Shown one piece after another: positions 49,964-57,038 of a DNA stretch of 57,038 nucleotides. Location: contig NZ_SRMQ01000012.1 of assembly GCF_004768785.1 (NCBI RefSeq), positions 1-57,038 of the forward strand, in the 5' to 3' direction. The position numbers were made by a program, and so were the translations under genes. The DNA is from Caproiciproducens galactitolivorans (GTDB taxonomy: Bacteria > Bacillota > Clostridia > Oscillospirales > Acutalibacteraceae). The first letter of the stretch is position 1. Each line of letters begins with the position of its first letter. The notes under the pieces were generated by a model, which saw nothing but the letters and a program-made list of their open reading frames with translations, made no database searches and was not told where the DNA came from.

Positions 49964-51049
49964 TTAGAATTTAACAGGGTTGGAAGAAAGATACTTTTTA
50001 ACCATCAGGGCAACCTTAAATACGATGGCGTCTTCAAATTCACGAAGATCCAAACCGGTGATCTTTTTGATTTTCTCCAAACGGTAAACCAGCGTGTTGC
50101 GGTGAACAAAAAGCTTACGCGACGTTTCCGAAACATTCAGGTTGTTTTCAAAGAAACGTTGAATGGTGAACAGAGTCTCGTGATCCAGCGACTCAATAGA
50201 ACCGCGCTTAAACACTTCCTTCAGGAACATATCGCACAGCGTGGTCGGAAGCTGATAGATCAGGCGGGCAATGCCCAGGTTGTCGTAGCTGACAATCGAC
50301 CTCTCGGTGTCGAACACCTTACCGACTTCCAAAGCAACCTGTGCTTCCTTAAAGGAACGCGCCAGATCTTTAATGCCGGTAACAATCGTGCCTATGCCGA
50401 CAACGCAGTGGGTGTAAAACTCGCTCGAAAGCGTATCGACGATGGAGCTTGCAAGCTTTTCCAAATCCTTCTGCTCAATGCCAGCACGGATTTCCTTTAC
50501 CAGCGCAATATCGTTTTCATTTATATTAATGATAAAATCCTTGTTTTTGTCCGGGAAAAGGTTCTGAACCACGTCATAAGCGGACACATCGGACCTGCTG
50601 GTTATTTTGATCAACATACAAACGCGGTTCACATCCGAGTTAAACCGGAGCTCGCGCGCCTTCAAATAAATATCGCCGGGCAGAATGTTATCGAGAATGA
50701 CATTTTTGATAAAATTGCTGCGGTCGTACTTTTCGTCATAGTACTGCTTAATACTGCTCAACGAAACAGCGAGCAAGGAGGCGTAACGTCCGGCCTCCGG
50801 GTCGCTACCAGAAACAAAAACGGCATATTCCGGGCGCGGGCGGCTGCCAAATGACTTATACGTGTAACCATTAACAACAAAAGTTCCGGGCGTAGCCAGA
50901 ACTTCCGGAGTAATGCTGTCGTTAACCTCGCCGATCCTGCCCAGCTCGCTGCAGGCGATAATGACCGAGGTTTCATCAATCACCCCGATTGTGCGGTCAA
51001 TGGCATCGCGCATCTGATGAATGACTCCCTGAAATAATCGATTGGACAT
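49964..51049 (-). CDS. CdaR/PucR-type transcriptional regulator
   Basis: 361 residues. The C-terminal 55 residues are the PucR-type HTH (RFFENNLNVSETSRKLFVHR then NTLVYRLEKIKKITG), preceded by a degenerate GGDEF-like domain (VVGIGTIVTGIKDLARSFKE) and an N-terminal sensory part. Relatives control sugar-acid, purine or amino-acid genes. Neighbours are unrelated and it has its own promoter and terminator, so its target is not evident; the ABC ATPase gene downstream of its promoter region is one candidate. ATG behind GGGAGAG. Confidence 0.88.
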   Translation of the reverse strand: MSNRLFQGVIHQMRDAIDRTIGVIDETSVIIACSELGRIGEVNDSITPEVLATPGTFVVNGYTYKSFGSRPRPEYAVFVSGSDPEAGRYASLLAVSLSSIKQYYDEKYDRSNFIKNVILDNILPGDIYLKARELRFNSDVNRVCMLIKITSRSDVSAYDVVQNLFPDKNKDFIININENDIALVKEIRAGIEQKDLEKLASSIVDTLSSEFYTHCVVGIGTIVTGIKDLARSFKEAQVALEVGKVFDTERSIVSYDNLGIARLIYQLPTTLCDMFLKEVFKRGSIESLDHETLFTIQRFFENNLNVSETSRKLFVHRNTLVYRLEKIKKITGLDLREFEDAIVFKVALMVKKYLSSNPVKF

Positions 51050-51102
51050 AGCTCTCCCTCTCTTTATCGAACTTATCTAAATAACGATTCCTACCTACAT
51101 AC

Positions 51103-51131
51103 ATTTTACATAAATTAATTGTACTTTTCAA
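51103..51131 (-). promoter_or_regulatory. Promoter of the CdaR-type regulator
   Basis: TTGAAA (51126-51131), 17-bp spacer, TAAAAT (51103-51108) on the minus strand, 54 bp before the gene. Confidence 0.75.
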
Positions 51132-51435
51132 CTAATATTCAACAGAAAATAAAGAATCAGCAAAGAGAACGGTAATTTTTAATCATTATTTCACAAATCC
51201 TTGCTAATTTAATTATAAAATAGAATATTATAATGAAATACGAACTTTTCCAAAATTTATCATGCCCGAAAAACCTTAGTTTTCCGGGATTCGGTATCAA
51301 AAAGGCAGCGAAAACGGCAAAGCGTGAAAAATCCGACAGTTTAACCAAACCGCCGACCCGGAGCCGGAGGGCTTCCTGCGCGGCGCCGCAAAAGCTGCGG
51401 ATCCCCGCACAGGCGGGCATTTGCGGATATATAAC

Positions 51436-51465
51436 AAAAAAGGCCATGCCAAACGGCACAGCCTT
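51436..51465 (-). terminator. Terminator of the ABC ATPase gene
   Basis: AAGGC-CA-TGCC / GGCA-CA-GCCTT stem with an inner mismatch pair and loop AAAC, followed by TTTTTT on the minus strand, 13 bp after the stop codon. Confidence 0.8.
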
Positions 51466-51477
51466 TTCTTTTCTCAC

Positions 51478-52590
51478 TTAATTGAGGATAGTCTGTTCTG
51501 TTTCCTTATCAAACAAATGCATTTTCTTTAAATTAAATGCAATTTTAATGTTGTCCCCTGTTTTCGCTGTAGAAGTCGGTTCTACGCGCGCCGTAATGCT
51601 ATTGCCTTCGCAATTAAGGTACAGATAGGTTTCCGCGCCCATCAGCTCAGTCACCTCGACATCCGCGTCGACAATGCCATCTGTGGATTTCGCAAGGAAA
51701 TCGGGTTCATCATGAACGTCCTCCGGACGGATGCCAAACACCACCGCCTTGCCGACATAGCCATTCAATACGCCGTCCTTGTCTTTTTCCTGCGGAATGG
51801 CAATGCTGTATTTGCCGAATTTAAGAAAGAACTGGTCGTCTTTGGATTCAATCGTCGCGTCAATAAAGTTCATCTGCGGCGAACCCATGAAGCCCGCGAC
51901 AAATTCGTTTACCGGGAAATCATAAAGGTTTTGCGGCGTATCTACCTGCTGAACAACGCCATCCTTCATAACCACAATGCGGTCGCCCATGGTCATGGCC
52001 TCTGTCTGGTCATGCGTTACATAAATGAAGGTTGTTCCAAGCTTTTTGTGCAACTTGGAAATTTCGGTCCTCATCTGTGCCCTCAGCTTCGCATCCAAGT
52101 TGGAAAGCGGTTCGTCCAGAAGGAAAACCTTCGGGTTGCGGACAATGGCGCGTCCCAACGCAACACGCTGGCGCTGGCCACCGGACAAAGCCTTCGGTTT
52201 TCTGTCGAGCAGATGGGATATATCCAAAATCTTTGCGGCCTCTTCCACGCGTCTCTTGATTTCATCCTTTGGAACCTTGCGGAGCTTCAGGCCGAATGCC
52301 ATATTATCAAATACCGTCATATGCGGGTAAAGAGCATAGTTCTGGAACACCATGGCGATATCGCGGTCTTTCGGGGCTATGTCATTCGCAAGGGTATCGC
52401 CAATGTAAAGTTCGCCTTTGCTGATTTCTTCCAAGCCGGCAATCATGCGGAGCGTTGTGGATTTTCCACAGCCGGAAGGGCCGACCAGAATTATAAATTC
52501 TTTATCGTCAATTTCCAAATTAAAATCCTTGACCGCGGTCACTCCGCCGTCATATACTTTATAAACATTTTTCAAGGTTACGTTTGCCAT
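51478..52590 (-). CDS. MsmK/UgpC-type sugar ABC transporter ATPase
   Basis: 370 residues: Walker A GPSGCGKST, signature LSGGQRQRVALGRAI, Walker B VFLLDEPLSNLD, H-loop VTHDQTEAM, then a TOBE/MalK-type regulatory domain (FGIRPEDV ... GAETYLYLNCEGNSITARV). It energises carbohydrate uptake systems. No permease or binding protein lies beside it and it has its own terminator, so it is probably a shared ATPase serving several sugar transporters, as MsmK/MsiK do. ATG behind GGAGGATGATT; 12 codons earlier a longer start is possible. Confidence 0.93.
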   Translation of the reverse strand: MANVTLKNVYKVYDGGVTAVKDFNLEIDDKEFIILVGPSGCGKSTTLRMIAGLEEISKGELYIGDTLANDIAPKDRDIAMVFQNYALYPHMTVFDNMAFGLKLRKVPKDEIKRRVEEAAKILDISHLLDRKPKALSGGQRQRVALGRAIVRNPKVFLLDEPLSNLDAKLRAQMRTEISKLHKKLGTTFIYVTHDQTEAMTMGDRIVVMKDGVVQQVDTPQNLYDFPVNEFVAGFMGSPQMNFIDATIESKDDQFFLKFGKYSIAIPQEKDKDGVLNGYVGKAVVFGIRPEDVHDEPDFLAKSTDGIVDADVEVTELMGAETYLYLNCEGNSITARVEPTSTAKTGDNIKIAFNLKKMHLFDKETEQTILN

Positions 52591-52985
52591 AATCATCCTC
52601 CAAGTCTTACTCTGTTCCTGACACACAAAGCTGCTACCGGGCCCGGTAATAATCTTTGCTTAATTTCCACGCGTTAATGATAACAGAACCGCTTGGGGAA
52701 ATACAGACCTTTTTTACCCAAACTTTTTTCTCCTTGTTTATATAAATCTGATAAATTACAAATTTCCGAATTGAAATTTATACAAGATTATGAATTTGTA
52801 AAAAAGAAAACGTTTTTTTCGTACATATTTCGTGATTTTTACTGTGTTTCAGCTTTATATAAAGAGTCCGCGCACCGAATGAATCACGCTAAATTTTCGC
52901 TTTGCTCCAAACTTTTTGCTTAAAGTTTATTGAAAATTTATAGGTGACAAAAAACAAGGGGTAAAATTTATACAAGTTTATGAAT
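52591..52985. other. AT-rich intergenic region upstream of the ABC ATPase
   Basis: 395 bp with no gene. It contains two near-identical 32-bp AT-rich elements (listed separately). The ATPase promoter must lie here, but several weak hexamer pairs exist and none is decisive. Confidence 0.6.
52774..52805. repeat. 32-bp near-palindromic repeat, copy 1
   Basis: AAATTTATACAAG[A]TTATGAATTTGTAAAAAA-type element; the partner at 52964-52995 differs at about three positions. The first 24 bases form an imperfect dyad, as in an operator. Lies about 185 bp upstream of the ABC ATPase start. Confidence 0.7.
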
Positions 52986-52995
52986 CTATAAAAAA
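52964..52995. repeat. 32-bp near-palindromic repeat, copy 2
   Basis: Second copy, 190 bp from the first. It runs into the last codons of the pseudouridine synthase gene (stop at 52986-52988), so it is partly coding. Either an operator pair for the ATPase promoter or a small dispersed repeat. Confidence 0.7.
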
Positions 52996-53699
52996 ACGGA
53001 ATTGGCCTCTTCCACGCTCATTTCGCGTGCTTCGCCGGGCTTAAGCGTGTTGTCCAGGACAAGCGCCCCGATTTTCACGCGCTTTAATTTCAACACCTCA
53101 TTATTCCTCGCCAGAAACATCCGCTTCACCTGATGAAATTTCCCTTCGTGGATTCTCACCCTGACCAGCGGATGCTCCCCCTCCTCCAAAACTTCCAGCT
53201 TTGCGGGCAGGCATACCCTGTCCTTCAACACCACGCCGTTTTCAAACGCCGCAACGTCGTCCGCAGTAACCGGGCGGGCAAGAACCGCCTCGTAATGCTT
53301 GTACACATTGCTTTTAGGCATAAGCATCCGGTGCGCGTAAGCGCCGTCGTCCGTAATAATGAGCAGCCCTTCCGTATCGCGGTCAAGCCGGCCCGCCGGA
53401 AAAAGCCCCCTCCTTTTCAGCACCGGCGGCAGAAGATCCACCACCGTTTGCGCACGCGCGTCCCGCGCTGCGGAAAGCACCCCGGAGGGCTTGTTCATCA
53501 TCAAATAGACAAATTCCTTAATGGATAAGGGCTCCCCGTTTATGGTCACTTCGTCTAACAGCGTGTCCACCTTAAAATCCGCTTTTTTTACAACCTTTCC
53601 GTTTACTGCGATCTCGCCGCGCCGTATCATCGCGCCCGCGTCCTTGCGGCTGTCCGTCACATGCAAGGCAAGAATTTTATCCAGCCGTTCCCTGCTCAC
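52986..53699 (-). CDS. rsuA: RsuA-type rRNA pseudouridine synthase
   Basis: 237 residues: N-terminal S4 RNA-binding domain (ERLDKILALHVTDSRKDAGA) and a RsuA/RluB catalytic domain with the active Asp in GRLDRDTEGLLIITDDG. It would isomerise a uridine in ribosomal RNA, 16S position 516 if it is true RsuA. GTG start. The last residues (SVFL) are encoded in the second copy of a 32-bp repeat. Confidence 0.92.
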   Translation of the reverse strand: MSRERLDKILALHVTDSRKDAGAMIRRGEIAVNGKVVKKADFKVDTLLDEVTINGEPLSIKEFVYLMMNKPSGVLSAARDARAQTVVDLLPPVLKRRGLFPAGRLDRDTEGLLIITDDGAYAHRMLMPKSNVYKHYEAVLARPVTADDVAAFENGVVLKDRVCLPAKLEVLEEGEHPLVRVRIHEGKFHQVKRMFLARNNEVLKLKRVKIGALVLDNTLKPGEAREMSVEEANSVFL

Positions 53700-53846
53700 T
53701 TACTCACTTCCTGTTTTGCCGTATTCCTTTTATAAGCTTCCCGATTTTTCGAAAAATGGCGGTCCATCCCGCGACAGGCCGCCAGCGACCCTTTTTATGT
53801 TCCTATTGTACGCGATCCGGGGGAAACGGTCAACTTGGAATTCGGT

Positions 53847-54434
53847 TCAGTCCGTTGGCCATGCGTTTGCCGGAATCGCGGAAGATACCGTCGGCGTAGC
53901 GGAAGACGGCAGATTTTCGCGAGGGGAAACTGTTTTCCGCATGCCGTAATCGGCACTTTCCTGCACGCCGTTAAAGCCGGTCATGAAGCCGTCCAGCTCT
54001 ACTGTGCTCAAATCCCCGCCGATAACGATATTGTTGTACACCAGCATGGTAGCGCGCACATTGGGAACCTGCGGAAAATTTGTCACCGCGTATACCCACT
54101 GCCTGCAGGTTTTTCCCGCGTAAGGCAGAAGATCCAACCCCTGTTCCTTCTGTATTTTGTTGTATTGGGTGTACACATTATTAAATTTTTCGGGGATTGT
54201 CACGTCCTTCATCTCAATCGGCTCCGCGTTTACATTCCATCCAAACTGTTTTAGAAAAGAAATGCGATCCTCATTCGTTGCCGCTTTCAGGGAATATTGT
54301 TTCCCCCCCACCGTCGCTACGGGTTTCGAATCATGCATCTTGGAGATTACCATGACGCCGGTTATGACAATTAAAACCACCGCAAGACCGATTAAAAGCT
54401 TTTTTCTGCCTGCTTTGACTGATAATACAAACAT
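53847..54434 (-). CDS. DUF4830 membrane-anchored protein
   Basis: 195 residues: one N-terminal membrane helix (KLLIGLAVVLIVITGVMVIS) and an extracytoplasmic DUF4830 domain (ISFLKQFGWNVNAEPIEMKD; NVYTQYNKIQKEQGLDLLPY; VIGGDLSTVELDGFMTGF). The Ser/Pro/Thr-rich C-terminus is probably disordered. Function unknown; the domain is common in Clostridia. The ATG (MFVLSVKAG) follows a GGGGGG stretch; a longer reading adds 15 residues. Confidence 0.82.
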   Translation of the reverse strand: MFVLSVKAGRKKLLIGLAVVLIVITGVMVISKMHDSKPVATVGGKQYSLKAATNEDRISFLKQFGWNVNAEPIEMKDVTIPEKFNNVYTQYNKIQKEQGLDLLPYAGKTCRQWVYAVTNFPQVPNVRATMLVYNNIVIGGDLSTVELDGFMTGFNGVQESADYGMRKTVSPRENLPSSATPTVSSAIPANAWPTD

Positions 54435-54485
54435 TTTAACGCCCCCCTTGTAATGATAAATATGCGTGAAAGGGGACAAAAATGC

Positions 54486-54517
54486 AAAAAAGCAGCCTCC
54501 GTTTCCGAAGGCTGCTT
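54486..54517 (-). terminator. Terminator after the EF-G-like gene
   Basis: AAGCAGCCTTCG / CGGAGGCTGCTT stem (54490-54517) followed by TTTTTTG on the minus strand, seven bases after the stop codon. Confidence 0.93.
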
Positions 54518-54524
54518 CGTTTCT

Positions 54525-56600
54525 TTATTCTTCTTCCGCCGAAGCCTTCGCCTCTTCAATTACCTTTTGGGCAACCTGCTGCGGCGCTTCTTCATAGCGG
54601 CAGAAATCAAAGGTAAAAGAACCTCTGCCCTGCGTTACCTGGCGGACATAGGTACAGAAATCATGCATTTCCGCCATCGGCACTTCGGCTTCCACAATCT
54701 GCTTCTTGCCGTCCTCCGTCGGGTTCATCCCCAGTACGCGGCCGCGGCGCTTGTTCACTTCGCCGAGGATATCGCCCATGTTCGCGTCCGGCACGGTGCA
54801 CCTTAAGGTGCCGATCGGCTCAAGCAGCACGGGGTTCGCAATCGGCATGCCCGCCTTATAGGCAAGGTTTGCCGCCATTTTAAACGACATTTCCGACGAA
54901 TCCACCGGATGGTAGGAACCGTCGTACAGCGTGGCGCGCAGTCCTACGACGGGGTAACCCGCCAGCGGGCCTTTCATAATGCTCTCGCGCAGGCCCTTTT
55001 CAACCGCCGGGAAAAAATTCTTCGGTACTGCGCCGCCGACAATGCGCTCGGCAAATTCCAGCCCTTCGCTGTCGCAGGGCTCAAACTCCACCCAGATATC
55101 GCCGAACTGGCCGTGGCCGCCGGTTTGCTTCTTGTAGCGCCCCTGTACCTGCACCTTTTTGCGGATTGTCTCGCGGTAGGGCACACGCGGTTTTTGCAGC
55201 GTGACGTCCACCCCGAATTTCCCCTTTAATTTCGAAACGATGATATCCAGATGCTGCTCTCCCAAACCGGAAATCACCATCTGGTGCGTTTCGGTATTGG
55301 TTGTAAAGCGGATGGTGGGATCTTCATCCACCAGGCGCAGGATTCCCTGCGCAACCTTATCTTCTTCTCCCTTATTCTTGGGCATTACCGCCATCGAAAG
55401 GGTCGGGTTCGGGTAATCAATGCCGTCCAGCGTTACCTTCCGGGCCGGCGCGCAGAGCGTGTCACCCGTACTGGTTCCCTGCAATTTCAGCACCGCTCCG
55501 ATGTCGCCCGCAACGATCGCCGAGGTATCCTCCTGCTTTTTGCCGTGCAGAATAACCGTCTTGCCGACGCGCTCCATATTTCCGGTACGCATGTTGAGCA
55601 ATTGCGTGTCGGTTGAAACCTTGCCGGAAATCACCTTCAAATAGGACATCTTGCCGATAAACGGATCCGCAACCGTCTTAAAAACAATGGCGGCTGTCGC
55701 GCCGTTTTCGTTCACAGAAAGCTCAACCGGGTTGCCGTCGGTGTCGGCGGCAATCTCCGCGCTCTTTTCCTCGGCGGACGGCGCCAGCCAGACAAGGCCG
55801 TCCAGGAACTGCTCCATACCGCGCATCAGCAGGGCGTCGCCGCAGAATACCGGGCAGATCGCCCCGGATTTCACGCCCTTGCTAACGCCGACAATCACTT
55901 CCTCCGGCGTAAACTGCTCGCCCGAGAAGTATTTTTCAAACATCTCGTCGCTTGTTTCAGCGACCGCCTCGTAAATCGCGGTGCGCAAACCCTCAAGCCG
56001 GTTTCCCATATCCGGCATTTTTACCTCCACAGGCTTGCCATTCTGGTAATCGTATGCTTTATACTCCAGCATATTAATGTATATGTTCGCTTTGCCATCC
56101 TCAATGTACGGAACAACCACCGGGCAGACGGAAGGGCCGAAGCTTGCTTTCAGGTCTTCGAACACCCTGTAAAAACGCGCGCTTTCATCGCAAAGGCCGT
56201 TCACAAAGAAAATTTTCGGCAGGCCGCGCTTATTCGCCGCCTCTACTGCCTTTTCGGTGCCCACGGCAACCCCGTTCTTGCCGGAAACCGCAATCAGCAC
56301 GGAATCCGCCGCGCGAACAGCTTCGCAAAGGCCGCCTTCAAAATCGAAAAGGCCCGGAGCATCAATCAGGTTAATTTTATGATTCTTCCATTCCAAAGGA
56401 GCCACCGCGGTTGACACAGTAATTTTTCGCTTTATCTCTTCCGGATCGAAGTCACAAACGGTGCTTCCTTCCCCAACCTTCCCAAAACGATCGGTTGCGC
56501 CGGAAAGGTACAGCATCGCTTCTGCAATGCTGGTTTTCCCCGCTCCGCTATGCCCCGCAATTGCAACATTTAGAATATTTTTTGCTTGATACTGTTTCAT
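54525..56600 (-). CDS. EF-G-like translation GTPase (FusA2-type) with altered G motifs
   Basis: 691 residues with all EF-G domains, but different from the housekeeping EF-G. G1 is GHSGAGKTS (residues about 15-23). G3 is DAPGLFDF instead of DTPGH, so the catalytic His is Leu. G4 is VNGLCDES where NKxD is expected, so guanine recognition by the usual Asn-Lys-x-Asp is lost or shifted by one. Domain II-V segments (GLGEQHLDIIVSKLKGKFGV; QVQGRYKKQTGGHGQFGDIW) are conserved. It may be a ribosome factor with a changed or weak GTPase. ATG behind AAAGGAGT. Confidence 0.9.
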   Translation of the reverse strand: MKQYQAKNILNVAIAGHSGAGKTSIAEAMLYLSGATDRFGKVGEGSTVCDFDPEEIKRKITVSTAVAPLEWKNHKINLIDAPGLFDFEGGLCEAVRAADSVLIAVSGKNGVAVGTEKAVEAANKRGLPKIFFVNGLCDESARFYRVFEDLKASFGPSVCPVVVPYIEDGKANIYINMLEYKAYDYQNGKPVEVKMPDMGNRLEGLRTAIYEAVAETSDEMFEKYFSGEQFTPEEVIVGVSKGVKSGAICPVFCGDALLMRGMEQFLDGLVWLAPSAEEKSAEIAADTDGNPVELSVNENGATAAIVFKTVADPFIGKMSYLKVISGKVSTDTQLLNMRTGNMERVGKTVILHGKKQEDTSAIVAGDIGAVLKLQGTSTGDTLCAPARKVTLDGIDYPNPTLSMAVMPKNKGEEDKVAQGILRLVDEDPTIRFTTNTETHQMVISGLGEQHLDIIVSKLKGKFGVDVTLQKPRVPYRETIRKKVQVQGRYKKQTGGHGQFGDIWVEFEPCDSEGLEFAERIVGGAVPKNFFPAVEKGLRESIMKGPLAGYPVVGLRATLYDGSYHPVDSSEMSFKMAANLAYKAGMPIANPVLLEPIGTLRCTVPDANMGDILGEVNKRRGRVLGMNPTEDGKKQIVEAEVPMAEMHDFCTYVRQVTQGRGSFTFDFCRYEEAPQQVAQKVIEEAKASAEEE

Positions 56601-56664
56601 TATCGATACTCCTTTCAGGAATTGATTGTAACAACCACACAATTGCTCAACCAAATTTACGATA

Positions 56665-56693
56665 ATTATAGCGTATATTTACAATGAATACAA
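56665..56693 (-). promoter_or_regulatory. Promoter of the EF-G-like gene
   Basis: TTGTAT (56688-56693), 17-bp spacer, TATAAT (56665-56670) on the minus strand, 64 bp before the ATG. Confidence 0.85.
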
Positions 56694-56816
56694 TGGCTTA
56701 ATTATAAAAATTCCAATTTATTTCTATTCAATAAAAATTCTTTTCTTTAACCGGCAAAATGGAAGGGGAAAGCGGGGGGCTTCCCCCGGATACTGTCGAA
56801 AACACAGAATAAACGC

Positions 56817-56844
56817 AAAAAGGTCCGCCCCGATTGGGCGGACC
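56817..56844 (-). terminator. Terminator of the fba gene
   Basis: Perfect 9-bp stem GGTCCGCCC / GGGCGGACC with a 5-nt loop, then TTTTTGCG on the minus strand, 24 bp after the fba stop. Confidence 0.93.
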
Positions 56845-56868
56845 TTCTTGCATGGAAACGAACTATCT

Positions 56869-57038
56869 TTAAGCTTTTCCCGCGCAGCCGAGGACTGCAG
56901 TAATCTTATGCGCAACCATATCTTTAATGGCTGTGCGCGCGGGGGCGAGATACTGCCTTGGGTCAAAATGGCTCGGATTTTCCGCCATATACTTGCGGAT
57001 GCTGGCCGTCATGGCGAGACGTAGATCGGAGTCCACAT
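56869..57038 (-). CDS. fba: Class II fructose-bisphosphate aldolase, C-terminal part
   Basis: Only the last 56 residues are in the window. They read VDSDLRLAMTASIRKYMAEN, then HFDPRQYLAPARTAIKDMV and end in GCAGKA, the typical end of bacterial class II fructose-1,6-bisphosphate aldolases (glycolysis, cytoplasm). The strong terminator after it shows it ends its transcription unit. The catalytic part is outside the window. Confidence 0.9.
   Translation of the reverse strand, partial: VDSDLRLAMTASIRKYMAENPSHFDPRQYLAPARTAIKDMVAHKITAVLGCAGKA

Larger units (their letters stand above)
51050..51477. other. Intergenic region between regulator and ABC ATPase genes
   Basis: 428 bp with the regulator's promoter at 51103-51131 and the ABC ATPase terminator at 51436-51465. 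The rest is AT-rich at the left and has no convincing gene: a 106-codon frame on the minus strand has no ribosome site and runs through the terminator. Confidence 0.6.

Noticed and set aside
51157-51477. 106-codon minus-strand frame after the ABC ATPase gene
   Set aside because: No ribosome site, low-quality composition, and it runs through the rho-independent terminator.
56724-56966. 80-codon minus-strand frame between fba and the EF-G-like gene
   Set aside because: Starts inside fba in another frame and crosses its terminator hairpin.

Overview
The window is the junction between a large integrative and conjugative element (ICE) and the chromosome of a low-to-mid GC Gram-positive anaerobe. 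The chromosomal genes (lysS, greA, ftsE-ftsX-M23-S41, a CdaR-type regulator, an MsmK/UgpC-type ATPase, an RsuA-type enzyme, a DUF4830 protein, an EF-G-like factor, fba), the Shine-Dalgarno sites and the Tn1549/CTn-type transfer module all point to Clostridia, probably Oscillospirales; genus and species cannot be told from the window. Nothing was searched: all family names come from reading motifs.

Positions 1 to about 43.1 kb are ICE. The left part (1-3.4 kb, minus strand) holds a type I restriction-modification pair (hsdM, partial hsdS) and three small DNA-binding or regulatory proteins. At 3.4-5.5 kb are plus-strand accessory genes: a SLOG-family protein with a partner, then an AT-rich three-gene module bracketed by a perfect 36-bp direct repeat that carries a terminator hairpin. 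From 37.4 kb leftward to 5.5 kb runs one long minus-strand transfer and maintenance region: ParA-ParB, a lipoprotein, a giant thioester/Cna-B surface adhesin, small accessory proteins, a 2600-residue methylase-helicase, a TOPRIM primase-like protein, MobC and a MOBP relaxase, PcfB, the VirD4 coupling ATPase, a Maff2 pilin-like protein, VirB6/TrbL, PrgI, VirB4, a class B sortase and a CHAP peptidoglycan hydrolase. Together these make a Gram-positive type IV secretion machine: relaxase and MobC nick DNA, VirD4 and VirB4 drive export, the hydrolase opens the wall, and sortase plus adhesin plausibly hold mating cells together.

Cargo lies at the right end: the tetracycline ribosomal-protection gene tet(W), with its attenuator leader, followed by a SAM methyltransferase (38.0-41.3 kb, plus strand), then a zinc-ribbon repeat protein with a nuclease-like C-terminus and a small paralogue of a protein found in the transfer operon (41.3-42.9 kb, minus strand). 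The integrase and the other ICE end are outside the window. The ICE-chromosome boundary is most likely just downstream of lysS (about 43.07-43.15 kb), where repeated TTGGTGTA motifs and a short dyad are seen.

From 43.15 kb to the end everything is ordinary chromosome on the minus strand, with clear promoters and terminators, although two proteins have altered active sites: the S41 protease-like protein of the ftsEX cluster lacks both the catalytic Ser and Lys, and the EF-G-like GTPase has a non-canonical G4 motif.

The observations most worth following are (1) a complete TnpV-family gene with its own ribosome-binding site in another frame inside the giant methylase-helicase gene; (2) a long structured leader with a 13-codon upstream ORF and two mutually exclusive pairings before parA; (3) the 36-bp-repeat-flanked AT-rich module; (4) the zinc-ribbon/nuclease-like protein at the ICE end; and (5) the degenerate S41 protein in the ftsEX cluster.
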